Source: Granulosicoccus antarcticus IMCC3135
Lineage (GTDB): Bacteria; Pseudomonadota; Gammaproteobacteria; Granulosicoccales; Granulosicoccaceae
Length of the DNA stretch: 64,000 nt
Direction: 5' to 3'
NCBI RefSeq assembly: GCF_002215215.1
Contig: NZ_CP018632.1
Location: forward strand, 2,228,501-2,292,500
Part shown: piece by piece, positions 16,846 through 26,373 of the stretch
Layout: each line of letters begins with the position of its first letter
Position numbering within the stretch: the stretch's first letter is position 1
Notes under the pieces: model-generated
Database searches by the model: none
The model's input: the letters and a program-made list of their open reading frames with translations, nothing else
Told to the model about the DNA's origin: nothing
Made by a program: the position numbers and the translations under genes

Positions 16846-19439
16846 GACCGTGGCCCCAATAAATCAGACCCGTGAAGCGCGACCATCGGGGGTCTTTCCA
16901 GTAATATTCCCGCCATAGCAGCAGCAGAAGCCCCCCACTCAAGGCCATCGAGCCTTATCCCAGCGAAATCAGCACTCGTCAAGAGGTTTGCATCTAGATC
17001 ATCCCAGTCAAGCGACTGCCAGCCACCTTCCGCCTTGATCTGTGCGGGGCTGCGTTTCGCCGCACCATTGCGCCCCCCCAGCCCAAAACTAAGTCCGTCC
17101 TGGGGCACCTCGAACACCAAAAATTGCCCTGCCGAACCGGCGGATGTGAGCTCGCCGCGCATGTTATCCGCGGATGCCTCAAACCCCAGATAAATCATGT
17201 CCAGGCCGATCTGGCCCATCGCAACTGGGTAAGACAAGTTTCTGTTAGGGTCTATTTCCCGTCGATCGTTCGACCATTTAGCAGCACACAGATAACATAA
17301 AGTATCTGGGTGCTTAAAGAATATCTCCGAACGGATGATCGCCATAAATCCAACTTTCCCGCCCCAATGCGTACCCAGTGGTGTCGAACCGCCCCACATG
17401 CTTACCGGTTCAAGATCAAAACTGGCAGGTCCGCCGGTATCCAGCACGGGAAAAGCGCGCCGCACGGGGCTTGGGTGTTTCGTCACCGGCAACCCACGCC
17501 AAACCAGCTCGCGCAGGAGTTCATGGTTCGCACCGACTGTGACCGCCTCTAACGCAGCACCGTCCAGTATCAATCCGACAACACTGTCTGCCGGAACGTC
17601 AGACAACCCGGGCGCCAGGGCGTTCGGGTCCAGATCAAAAAGTAGTTCTACGATGGGTTCAGGCCAGACCGGATCATGCAGAAGGCGACGCGGCAACGGT
17701 GTGCGTCCCATCTCAGGTGCCCCCTTTATTCGAGCGCGCAGACGCGGGGGAATGCTAACTGCCGGGTTGAGCGCGCCACGGATTTCGCGCACTGCCGCGC
17801 TTGAAATTGACGCAGTCAGCGGTTGAGGACCGGCAGGGTGCAATTGCGTTTCGGTGACGTCCACTATTGTAGTATCGATCACGCCGTCGCGGATTGTGTC
17901 GGCCTGCGCGCGCAGACTTTCCGGGCCTTCGAAGCGCATATGGCTGATCAAGGCCGCGGGATCGAGCCGTTTATCGTCCTGGATATAGATACGATCAGTG
18001 CGCCTTATGATGCGCTGCCAACCGCGCAAACCACCTGTTCCTGCAACATCATGCGCTTTGCGCGTCTCTTGACTGACGTTCACGATGGCATCAGCGAGCG
18101 TCCCGCCTGATCCTTTCCCCATCAGGCCACGGCTGACCCTGCGACGCAGCGCGGGATGACCAGCTGCCTCATATGCCGTGCCGCGGATGATCTTGGCACC
18201 CGAGCCGTCAACGGTCTTGATACGTGCCAGCGCCGGAGCGGCGAACCGGAGAAGCGCCTCGTCGGAGAGCTTTGCCATTCCGGCATAAAGAGCAGCCGCA
18301 AGGCGTTGTGACAGATGTCCGCGAGACAAGAGCGCGTTGGCGTCATCGATGGCACCCGCTTCATCGCGCAGAAAACCGATGATATTGTCCTGATGGCGCC
18401 GCACGACCTCTGCACCCAGCGATGCCATGATGCGATAGCTTGGCGTGCGATTAAGTTCGGCAAACCATTGCAGCTCAGTGTCCGGCAGGTCCGGACCTGC
18501 ATCGTTGACCTTATCGTTGACCTTTTTTGCGTAAAGGCGTCCGTAGCTTGGCAACGGCATGCGAAGCTGTCCTCGATCATCATGCGGCGACAAAGCATTG
18601 AGCAGAGCGGCGAGGGGTGAGAAGTCGGGCAAATCATTGACTAAAAGCGGGGCGCGGCGAGTTGTGGTGTCAGGCGGCAGGTTCAAGAGTTGAGTGGATT
18701 CTGCTGAAAGGGGCAGGGTTTCGGGATTGGCTTTCAACTCGATCCTTCGCAGGTCGCGCAGCATGTCTTCGGCACCTCTGGATGTGCCGGTACCAAAACG
18801 CCACCAGTGCAGGGCCGGCACTGTCAATGCCGCAGTGCCCGTATCCCACGCCGGGCCGCCACTCCCCTCGATGTTGGGATCCGGAACATCACCGAGGGCG
18901 GCAATCCGGCCTTTAACGGTCAGCGGAACAAGGGCCGCCAGATATCGGGTATTGGGATTAAGTTCCTGAGGGCAGAGCAACCGCGCGAAGGCGGCTCCGT
19001 CGCCGTTGTGAACATGTGCCATTAGATCGAACGCGACGATCGGTGGTAAACGCGCGCCGCCTCCCTTAATCGTAACCACAGGGTTGGGCACCCGTGTTGG
19101 ACTAAATTGTATTTCATCGTCATCAGGCATACACAGCAAACCAAGTGTCGGCTTGCCGGTAAACGAAAAGCTCCACGGTAGATTTGGATCGCGCAGTTCG
19201 AGATAGGCCAGCGCACCAGCGCGGTGATCGCCTGCGCCGTGCGCTGGTACCATCTTGCGGACGGCCCCTTGGTGCAACCCGACCATCTGGCCCGGACCGG
19301 CAAGCGGCAGCGTTACAGAAACAGTATCTGCCCCCTGATCGGTGGCCAGCTTGACCCCGAAACTGACGGTGCCGGCCGATGTAACCTGAGAGCGCAAGCC
19401 AGTCAGACGCCAGCTGTCAAAAGTGATGAATTGGCTCAT
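16842..19439 (-). CDS. Operon gene 3: unknown 865-aa protein
   Basis: An 865-aa protein with no signal peptide. The N-terminal third is beta-rich (FDSWRLTGLRSQVTSAGTVS, FGVKLATDQGADTVSVTLPL). About residues 155-230 hold CPQELNPNTRYLAALVPLTV, PAWDTGTAALTVPALHWWRF and GTG. That N-T-x-Y-x-A-x-LVP plus W-x-F-x-TG pattern recalls, from memory, unnamed proteins encoded beside DUF6603 genes in other bacteria. The middle is helical, and the C-terminus returns to beta (FMAIIRSEIFFKHPDTLCYL, then DMIYLGFEASADNM). It overlaps its neighbours by ATGA at both ends, so the subunits are probably made in fixed ratio. Confidence 0.82.
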   Translation of the reverse strand: MSQFITFDSWRLTGLRSQVTSAGTVSFGVKLATDQGADTVSVTLPLAGPGQMVGLHQGAVRKMVPAHGAGDHRAGALAYLELRDPNLPWSFSFTGKPTLGLLCMPDDDEIQFSPTRVPNPVVTIKGGGARLPPIVAFDLMAHVHNGDGAAFARLLCPQELNPNTRYLAALVPLTVKGRIAALGDVPDPNIEGSGGPAWDTGTAALTVPALHWWRFGTGTSRGAEDMLRDLRRIELKANPETLPLSAESTQLLNLPPDTTTRRAPLLVNDLPDFSPLAALLNALSPHDDRGQLRMPLPSYGRLYAKKVNDKVNDAGPDLPDTELQWFAELNRTPSYRIMASLGAEVVRRHQDNIIGFLRDEAGAIDDANALLSRGHLSQRLAAALYAGMAKLSDEALLRFAAPALARIKTVDGSGAKIIRGTAYEAAGHPALRRRVSRGLMGKGSGGTLADAIVNVSQETRKAHDVAGTGGLRGWQRIIRRTDRIYIQDDKRLDPAALISHMRFEGPESLRAQADTIRDGVIDTTIVDVTETQLHPAGPQPLTASISSAAVREIRGALNPAVSIPPRLRARIKGAPEMGRTPLPRRLLHDPVWPEPIVELLFDLDPNALAPGLSDVPADSVVGLILDGAALEAVTVGANHELLRELVWRGLPVTKHPSPVRRAFPVLDTGGPASFDLEPVSMWGGSTPLGTHWGGKVGFMAIIRSEIFFKHPDTLCYLCAAKWSNDRREIDPNRNLSYPVAMGQIGLDMIYLGFEASADNMRGELTSAGSAGQFLVFEVPQDGLSFGLGGRNGAAKRSPAQIKAEGGWQSLDWDDLDANLLTSADFAGIRLDGLEWGASAAAMAGILLERPPMVALHGSDLLGPRS

Positions 19440-22400
19440 GCGGCAACCTCCGTCGTACGGGCGACAGTAGAATTTTCGGAAGCTGCAGACGCACTGGCTT
19501 CGGTATGGCTGGTGGCTGGCCCGCCTGCGTTCAGATCGTTATCGGCATGGGTCCATGTTTCGGACTCGATGCTGATACGGCCCTGCGCCGTGGGGGCGGT
19601 TGGCATCCGGCTGGCGTCAGGCGCGCGCGGGGTAGCAATGGATAGCCGAACGCGGCGCGACTCGCCCGTGGTCTCATCTGCGGGCTGTACGATAAAACAG
19701 GCACGGCCCGCGTCAACGCGGGCTGTCGAGCCGGTATTGTCGGAATTCCCTTGCCCGAAACGCGCTCCTGACGGCAGGGCCTCGTAACTTGGACCCGACA
19801 GTTTTTGCGCGTCCGACACGGCTAGGAACTGTGCCCGTGCAAATGGTGCGCGCAGGGTTTCGGCCACCTCCAGACGGGACTGCCCAAGCTGCAATCCTGT
19901 GATGCCGAAGCGGTGCGGTCCTTCGATGGGGTTGGCACCGACGGTTGCCAGATCAAGATCCAGCGGGATCAGTTTTTGATCCACCGACAGTTGCGCACCA
20001 GGCGGCACCAGACCGTCGGCGTGATCCATGATGGCATCACCCTGATCGGATTCCCCCGACCAATTGCGGGGGTCGCCTAACGCAGCATAGAGGATTTCGC
20101 GCGCGCGCACAGTTGAAAGTGGCGTTGATTGCTCTTGTCCGATGGTCTTGGAAAACTTGGCAGTAATGTCGAAAAACAGAATCTCAATCGTGGCCTCACC
20201 ATTGACGATCCAGGGCCCCGGCCCGCGCAGCCGTCCCCGGACAGACACTGAACACAGGTTGGTACTGCCGCGCCTGATTGAGGCGGAGGCATAAATTTCC
20301 AGATCGAGGCCGAATGGCTCGAAGATCACCAATGCGTCGAAACCCAGTTCGCCTGTAAGCGTGAAACCGGCTGCACCAGCTTTTAACATGGCCCGCGCGC
20401 CAAGCTGAATCGAGTTAGAGGTTATCGCAAAATAGCCCTCCAACAGCAGCGTCATTCCCTTGGTAGACAGATCGACTCCAAGGCGCGGCACATCAGGAAA
20501 ACCAGCGGGGCGTTCAAAGGCTGGGTGCAGCCCACCAACGGAAAAGGCGAGCGTCGGCATCCCGCCCCAGCGAGTCAGCACGGCAAAGCCACCTTTGACA
20601 GGCAGCCCCTGAACCTGACTGTCGAACAACGCGCCTTCGGCTTCGAGGGTTCGGGCGGTAAAATCAATGACGCCAAAGACGTTCATGTTAAGCTTAACTA
20701 GTGCTATTTTTGGGTCCGGCACGGCCACCGCGACCTTCCCAATTAGCACCAGCCGCAGCGGATCGGGCAAGGTCAGGGCAAGTGCCAGATCGAGCGAAAC
20801 GAGTTCTTTCGGTTGCCCCCATCCCAATTTGACCGACGGGCCGAACACATGCTGGCCGCGCGTAATCGGGAACATCCCGCTTGCCAGTTTGGCGATCCTC
20901 GGTGCATCTCCAATCGGATCCTTGGGTGACAGGATATCGCCCGCCGTGCCTGCGCGCACGGCCTGTTTCAAGACATCGATGTTGACATCGCGGTGCAATC
21001 CCAACAGCCCACCCACGCTGCTCAGCGTAAATCCGAAGCCCAGCGGAACCGGCGAAAACCGGCCCGCGACAGTTACAAGTAACGAATAGCCATCAGCGCC
21101 ATCCAGCATTTTTGTGTCGAGCATACCGAATGCGGACAAGCCGAGTTCGGCCACATTGAGCGACAGGGTGCCGACATACTGCCCCGTATCTGCGTTGAAC
21201 GCGATGTAGCCACCACCTTTCACCGGCCCGGCCTCCAGCGTCAGGCCAAGGCCGCTAGGTTGCTTGAACTTGACCACAAGGGCGCTGACATCTGCCAGTG
21301 AGGTCGGCAATCCGCCCTCCAAATTGACGCCGATGCCCTCGATCGTCACACCCAGCGGGCCGAGCTTTGCCTTTCCCGACAAAACCAGCGCAAGGGTTTG
21401 CCTTGCCGCTTCAGTGCCTTCAGCTGCATCTAGCGCCATGCCCACCGACAAGATCGTCACAATCGTCCCAATGCTGAGACCTGCGGGGATTTCGACGCCC
21501 AACCCGCCACCGCGTTGCAAATAGAAACCTGTTTTAACGTCATAACCCAAGGTCAGCGAAATTTGGGTCTCAAGCGGTTTGGGCACCAATTTGCCGATAA
21601 ACCCATCGGGGTCAGTTGGCGCAATAATGACCTTAGCATCCTCAAGCGTCGCCTCAATCGAAAGGCTTTGGGTTTTGCCTGTCTGGAAAATCGAGCGAAA
21701 AACTGGCCGCGCGGCGTTGATCGCCAATGGGCCAAGCGCGATACGCTCCTTGTATTGGGGGGGGGACTGCTTGATCGTGATACTGGCTTTTGCGGCGACA
21801 GCGTCCGAGGCGGCGGTTGCCTCAAAGCTCAGCCCTCCCGGCCTGGCAATCAGACCAAAAGGCAGGTTGCCAGAGAAATCGCTAGAAAATTCGGCTTGCC
21901 ATCCCGCATCAAGATCGAGCACTTTGCCGGCGTCGCCTTGCATCCGTAAAAGGGCCAGGATGCCGGGCTTGGTCGGACCATCTGCGGCAAGTTCGGCGAT
22001 AACAGCGGTAAGACTCAGTTCGACAGTGTCACCCAAAGCATCGTCAGGCAGAGGAAGCTCTGCCGTCAACGCAGCGAGGTCGGCGTCGGGGGGGATGGCC
22101 GCAAAACTGTGTTGTGGGCTTTCGATCATCCGTGTTGTCAGTCCAAATTCGGCGGCCAGTCCCTCGAGATGGGCAAAAAGCAACTCTGCATCCAGCCCTG
22201 TATTCCATGAAATTGTCTGTGCAAGAGCGGTTTGAGGGCTACTTATCGCAGGCCAGATTTTTGCGGCATCGAATTGACCGCGATTTTGCTTACGCACCGC
22301 GTCTTCATTGCCGATGCCCAGAAGACAGCAACCATGCCAGATCGCGGGCGCACGGTCGCGCAAATAGCGCACGGTAAGATGCTCAAGAAGTGCCGCCGCG

Positions 22401-22786
22401 ATTTCATTCGGCGGTGGCAACCCCCCAACGCTGCCGATACCGTCGGTGACGCTCGTAAGGGCGCTGCGAATGGCGGTAAGGCCTCTTTGCAGATCAGGCG
22501 ATTGACCTTTGTTCAGTGCATCCAGAACGGTCCAAAGCGCCTGACCGGCGGCGACTAAATCCGCAGTGGCACTTGTGATGTCGTCAAGATGCTCCCGTAA
22601 TTCGAGGCCTGTCGCCACCAGCAACGACGTCATTTCTGCTGCGGGGTCGTGGGGCATGTCCTCCATCATTTCGGTCGTGACATTGAACCAGCGCAATGGC
22701 TTGTCAGGACGTTGCGTAACGATAGCTACCGGCGCGAAAAACTGCACCAATTCGCGAAGGATATCGTTCTCGCCAATGTCACTCAT
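19436..22786 (-). CDS. Operon gene 2: DUF6603-domain protein (1116 aa)
   Basis: The central half (about residues 400-900) matches the DUF6603 pattern: GGGYIAFNADTGQYVGTLSL, then SLLVTVAGRFSPVPLGFGFT, LSSVGGLLGLHRDVNID, ITRGQHVFGPSVKLGWGQPK, then GGFAVLTRWGGMPTLAFSVG and GLHPAFERPAGFPDVPRLG. The region is made of many short amphipathic beta strands rich in Gly and resembles a long beta-sheet or lipid-groove-like structure. The first 300 residues are helical. No signal peptide is seen, so it is probably cytoplasmic unless exported by a non-Sec route. The function of DUF6603 is unknown. The start overlaps the gene 1 stop by ATGA. Confidence 0.82.
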   Translation of the reverse strand: MSDIGENDILRELVQFFAPVAIVTQRPDKPLRWFNVTTEMMEDMPHDPAAEMTSLLVATGLELREHLDDITSATADLVAAGQALWTVLDALNKGQSPDLQRGLTAIRSALTSVTDGIGSVGGLPPPNEIAAALLEHLTVRYLRDRAPAIWHGCCLLGIGNEDAVRKQNRGQFDAAKIWPAISSPQTALAQTISWNTGLDAELLFAHLEGLAAEFGLTTRMIESPQHSFAAIPPDADLAALTAELPLPDDALGDTVELSLTAVIAELAADGPTKPGILALLRMQGDAGKVLDLDAGWQAEFSSDFSGNLPFGLIARPGGLSFEATAASDAVAAKASITIKQSPPQYKERIALGPLAINAARPVFRSIFQTGKTQSLSIEATLEDAKVIIAPTDPDGFIGKLVPKPLETQISLTLGYDVKTGFYLQRGGGLGVEIPAGLSIGTIVTILSVGMALDAAEGTEAARQTLALVLSGKAKLGPLGVTIEGIGVNLEGGLPTSLADVSALVVKFKQPSGLGLTLEAGPVKGGGYIAFNADTGQYVGTLSLNVAELGLSAFGMLDTKMLDGADGYSLLVTVAGRFSPVPLGFGFTLSSVGGLLGLHRDVNIDVLKQAVRAGTAGDILSPKDPIGDAPRIAKLASGMFPITRGQHVFGPSVKLGWGQPKELVSLDLALALTLPDPLRLVLIGKVAVAVPDPKIALVKLNMNVFGVIDFTARTLEAEGALFDSQVQGLPVKGGFAVLTRWGGMPTLAFSVGGLHPAFERPAGFPDVPRLGVDLSTKGMTLLLEGYFAITSNSIQLGARAMLKAGAAGFTLTGELGFDALVIFEPFGLDLEIYASASIRRGSTNLCSVSVRGRLRGPGPWIVNGEATIEILFFDITAKFSKTIGQEQSTPLSTVRAREILYAALGDPRNWSGESDQGDAIMDHADGLVPPGAQLSVDQKLIPLDLDLATVGANPIEGPHRFGITGLQLGQSRLEVAETLRAPFARAQFLAVSDAQKLSGPSYEALPSGARFGQGNSDNTGSTARVDAGRACFIVQPADETTGESRRVRLSIATPRAPDASRMPTAPTAQGRISIESETWTHADNDLNAGGPATSHTEASASAASENSTVARTTEVAA

Positions 22787-24597
22787 GGCACTTCCGCGTA
22801 TTCGATAGTTCGGGTGCCGTGTTTATAGGTGAGGACCAATTTAAAGAACTGGCCCTTAACATTCTCATAATCACTCGCGAGAAGATTGATTATCCCTGTG
22901 CGGAACGCCGCCTCGTCAAATCCCTTAACTTTCTCGTCGACAATATTATTCAAGCCATCGCCTATAAAACTCATCGACAACTCCATCTCCTTTGGCAGAG
23001 CAGGAGCAGCATGCGTGAGAGAGATGCTAAGTGCTTGTGAGCCCGTAGGCGTGGCTTTGAAGCCAACAGAAGTTTGCAACGAATAGAGACGCTCGATCAT
23101 GGTGTCGGTATTTATGGCGCCAGGCTTGCCAAAGTCATAGGCGACGTGGCCCGGTTTTTCTTTCGTGGAATCTCTGAAACGCCTACCAAATGCACAACGT
23201 TCCGCGAATATTAGCAGTTGGTGATCCTTTGTGAAGTTCACCAGATAGAGACCGAGAAGCGTCAGCCCAAGAATAATGCCGGTCGCCAGTGAAATGATGA
23301 GACCCGCCGGACCAGCGGCTGCTGACGCGACACAAAATGAAAGATAGAGCGAAAACGCGACTCCGACCACAGAGGACAGTCCCAGAACCGCTGCCCCAAA
23401 AGCGACCGACAGATCACCGTTGTGTTCAGCCGAAGAGAACTTTGCGTGGGCGTCAGCTACCTCAAATGCGAGCATCGGAACGGCCAAGACAGAGCAAAGC
23501 TTACCGGCAACTTTTTTAATTCCATCGCCTCCTAACGTTGTAGCGGCAGTGCCGATCAGCTTGATTGCCTCACCCAGTGTCTTGCCGGCTTTTTTTATAT
23601 CAATCTTGCCTTTTGGTGACGTGCTGAGCTCTAGCAGCCCGGTCGTGGTTTTGAGAAATCCAGTGATCAGGCTGATTGGAATACTTACCGCTTTCAGTCC
23701 CGCCATCAGTTTGGTCGCGACGGTGGGATTTAATCCCTTCAATCCAGCATTAGAGACAATCTCACTCATTAGCTTCACCTTTTCAGCAGGGTTTGCCGCT
23801 TTACTAATTTCCTCAATGTCATTAAGACCAAATAGTAACTTGGAATAGTAATTGAACATCAATTCGCTCTGACTGGTCTGTTGCGGTTCCAGATGCGTGA
23901 TGATTGTCAGGATTGCACCAAGCCGCGCTTTCGCCGTGAGGACCCACTTCAGAATTACCTCGACCTTCATCTCACCCAAAAAACTCGCTTGCTCCAATAC
24001 CGATTTGTCGTTCAGCTTGAACTCCGGCTTGTTGTTGTCCGGATTTAACTGATCAGGTAGATTGTTAAGCAAGACTTCGAAATTGATAGGCTTGAAGATT
24101 GACTCACGGCCTTCGCTAGCATCCAGTATGAAACGGTCAGATTCGGAGCTGGAGTTCCCAGTAGTCGTTATGCGAGGATCGTAAAGATCGATCAAATGAA
24201 TGACGTCCGTCAGACGGTCAACCACATCAAGCTGCCTGAAAACATTCACTTTGCCCCAAGCATTGATAAATGCCGGTGAACGAAAGCAAACGATGACTTT
24301 GGACGCTAAGATCTCTAAATCTTTGCGCGACTTGGTGCGCTGCCATTCGATGTGCTGCACTAATTTAGGCAAAAGCGGTTCTTTAAATTCAACACTGGTA
24401 GGCGTTGCTGTCGCGCTAAGCGATGCTTGAGTGTCACGGATCGCATAGGACAGCCTAAAGGCGTCGTCCATAGTCATTGTGCGCAAATCACCGGGGATGC
24501 CAAAGGAAGTTTCTTTATTCAGGCGTTCCTGAAAATATTCAACAGATCCCTTGAAGCGCCTAATTGCTTCCAATGCGTTTCTAATTTCATCGCTCAT
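22783..24597 (-). CDS. Operon gene 1: helical protein with C-terminal hydrophobic hairpin, membrane-active candidate (604 aa)
   Basis: First gene of the operon, with GAGGGG upstream of the ATG at 24597. Residues 1-360 are largely helical and charged. Residues about 364-380, 396-424 and 428-455 are strongly hydrophobic, Gly/Ala-rich helices (AAVLGLSSVVGVAFSLYLSF, AGLIISLATGIILGLTLLGL). A soluble C-terminal domain of about 140 aa follows. There is no signal peptide. A hydrophobic hairpin inside a helical soluble protein is seen in alpha-helical pore-forming toxins, but also in ordinary membrane proteins. I recognise no family. It appears less GC-rich than genes 2-5, which may mean a separate origin. 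Confidence 0.8.
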   Translation of the reverse strand: MSDEIRNALEAIRRFKGSVEYFQERLNKETSFGIPGDLRTMTMDDAFRLSYAIRDTQASLSATATPTSVEFKEPLLPKLVQHIEWQRTKSRKDLEILASKVIVCFRSPAFINAWGKVNVFRQLDVVDRLTDVIHLIDLYDPRITTTGNSSSESDRFILDASEGRESIFKPINFEVLLNNLPDQLNPDNNKPEFKLNDKSVLEQASFLGEMKVEVILKWVLTAKARLGAILTIITHLEPQQTSQSELMFNYYSKLLFGLNDIEEISKAANPAEKVKLMSEIVSNAGLKGLNPTVATKLMAGLKAVSIPISLITGFLKTTTGLLELSTSPKGKIDIKKAGKTLGEAIKLIGTAATTLGGDGIKKVAGKLCSVLAVPMLAFEVADAHAKFSSAEHNGDLSVAFGAAVLGLSSVVGVAFSLYLSFCVASAAAGPAGLIISLATGIILGLTLLGLYLVNFTKDHQLLIFAERCAFGRRFRDSTKEKPGHVAYDFGKPGAINTDTMIERLYSLQTSVGFKATPTGSQALSISLTHAAPALPKEMELSMSFIGDGLNNIVDEKVKGFDEAAFRTGIINLLASDYENVKGQFFKLVLTYKHGTRTIEYAEVP

Positions 24598-24784
24598 ACT
24601 CGTACCCCTCTTTGCGAAGAATACACGTCACAAAAATTAACGCAAGTTTAAACTGAATTATAAAGCAGCCGGTCAGTGTAAGATTTCATCTGACATGTTC
24701 GCTTGGACTTTATAAACGGTCTGTGGTGGGGGCGACGGAAATATTGAGGTACGTTGCGATGTAATTCGTTTCTTGGAATATTAA
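24598..24784. promoter_or_regulatory. Probable promoter region of the five-gene operon
   Basis: About 187 bp of AT-rich DNA upstream of gene 1, ending at the IS5 insertion. It must hold the operon promoter unless the IS supplies it. I cannot point to a convincing -35/-10 pair or operator. Confidence 0.35.
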
Positions 24785-26059
24785 GGGGACCTCTATCAAT
24801 CACGAATTTCGGTGATTTTCTAACTCAGGCTCATGATTTACCAATTTGACTGGAAAATTATTCACTCCGTATCCGTGAGTTATTGAGCGGCAACTTCATC
24901 AATTGCGTGTAATAGACGAATAACCAGTCGATTATTCAGTCTTTAGCGGTTTTTTTTTCCTCTTCATCAAGCCAGCTGCCCTTGCAACCAGGAAAATCGC
25001 TTCAAGTTGTATGTCAGATTCATCAGCCCAATTTTCACCCCGGCCCGAGCCTTGCCAATAGTTCGAACGAGCATCCCGCCCATCGCCTCCTGCGTGCCGA
25101 AGACATGCTCGACTCGACATCGCACTTTGGAACGGTTGTAATTGGCCTGCTGGGCCCTGTTCGACAGCGGCTTGTTGCGCCTGCCTTTGGTATTGATATG
25201 ACTACGATAGCCGTTAGCATTCAGTGATTGTTCTTGCTCTGTAGAGCGGTAGGCGGAGTCAGCCCAGACGTTGGCATTAGTGTTGTCAGGATCGAGTAAA
25301 ACATCGAATACCTGGCTATCGTGCACCGAGGCGGTAGTGACCTCGTAGCGACGAATCAGCTTGTTCTCATTATCGACGCTGACATGGTTTTTGTAACCGT
25401 AGTAATTGACGAAATTCTTCTTGGTCCAGCGCGCATCCACGTCCTTTTGCCTGAGAACTGTGTCCGACTTGTCCTCCCAACCCTCAGGGGTCTGACCCTT
25501 CTTGATTGCCGCGTTCTCATCGCGTGAATTTCGCTGGCGAGGTGCTGTGACAAAGCTGGCGTCCACAATCTGACCCTTACGAGCGATGAAACCTGCGTCA
25601 TTGATCTGCTGCATCAGCAGATCGAACAATTGCTCCACTAACTCTTTCTCCTTGAGTCGCTCACGGAAGAGCCATACCGTGCGGGCGTCAGGTACCTGTC
25701 CCTCGGGGCTCAAGTCAAGAAAACGGCAGAACGAATAACGATCACGTATCTGATATTCAATTTGCTCGTCAGAAAGATTGTAAAGATGCTGCAGTACCAG
25801 GATCTTGAACATCAGAACCACGTCGTAAGGCTTTCTACCGGCATTGCTCTTGCGCTTTTTCTCGTGAACGACGTTCAACAACGTCCTGAATGCTTCCCAA
25901 TCGACGCTGCGCTGAAGCTTTGGCAACGGATCACCCAGCTTTTCAAGCAGCTGTAGGCGATTGTCAAGATCAAAAAAGCCTGGTTGCATAGTCAATCTCT
26001 CAATAAAGGGCCTTGTGTTGTATTATAGCGCTAAATTTGATGGATTTTTAGAAGCCCCC
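24785..26059 (-). mobile_element. IS5-family insertion sequence (1275 bp), complete
   Basis: Imperfect terminal inverted repeats begin GGGGACCTCTATCAAT on the left and GGGGGCTTCTAAAAAT on the right (read inward), flanked by a TTAA duplication (24781-24784 and 26060-26063). TTAA fits the YTAR target of the IS5 group. The transposase reads on the minus strand. The element sits just upstream of the five-gene operon. Confidence 0.85.
24967..25989 (-). CDS. IS5-family transposase
   Basis: A 340-aa DDE transposase. Visible landmarks are the N-terminal RKPYDVVLMFKILVLQHLYN helix, QIVDASFVTAPRQRN (first Asp), NANVWADSAYRS (second Asp) and the RCRVEHVFGTQEAMGG (Glu) block. I chose the ATG at 25989 (MQPGFFDLDNRL) over an in-frame TTG at 25995. 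The protein is full length and appears functional. Confidence 0.92.
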   Translation of the reverse strand: MQPGFFDLDNRLQLLEKLGDPLPKLQRSVDWEAFRTLLNVVHEKKRKSNAGRKPYDVVLMFKILVLQHLYNLSDEQIEYQIRDRYSFCRFLDLSPEGQVPDARTVWLFRERLKEKELVEQLFDLLMQQINDAGFIARKGQIVDASFVTAPRQRNSRDENAAIKKGQTPEGWEDKSDTVLRQKDVDARWTKKNFVNYYGYKNHVSVDNENKLIRRYEVTTASVHDSQVFDVLLDPDNTNANVWADSAYRSTEQEQSLNANGYRSHINTKGRRNKPLSNRAQQANYNRSKVRCRVEHVFGTQEAMGGMLVRTIGKARAGVKIGLMNLTYNLKRFSWLQGQLA

Positions 26060-26169
26060 TTAACTGTATGTTGATAGATGCGCGTAGGCGTTTTGGCTAC
26101 GAAATAGACGCTGACCATGATTCGACTATTTACTAGTGCTACACGAGGTATTTATCACTGCCGGACCAC

Positions 26170-26373
26170 AATGGGGTAAAACGCAAAGAGATGGCGCGCT
26201 GGATCGTCGAAACACACCCAATCAGCATCCGCCTTGCCTGTGGGTCAATGGGTATCAGTGAAAGCTGCTACCGATACACACCTAAGTTATCTACAGATAA
26301 TGAGATTATCGTGCAATGGCTTTTAACGCTGACTGACACCCATAAGCACTGGGGGGTTGGTCTTTGTTATTGT
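26170..26373 (+). pseudogene. IS3-family OrfB N-terminal fragment
   Basis: The frame reads KRKEMARWIVETHPISIRLA, then CGSMGISESCYRYTPKLSTD and TDTHKHWGVGLCY, the start of an IS3-group integrase. It is cut at 26373 by the left end of the ISL3 element. The catalytic core is missing on the other side, so the IS3 lost its interior. Confidence 0.7.
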
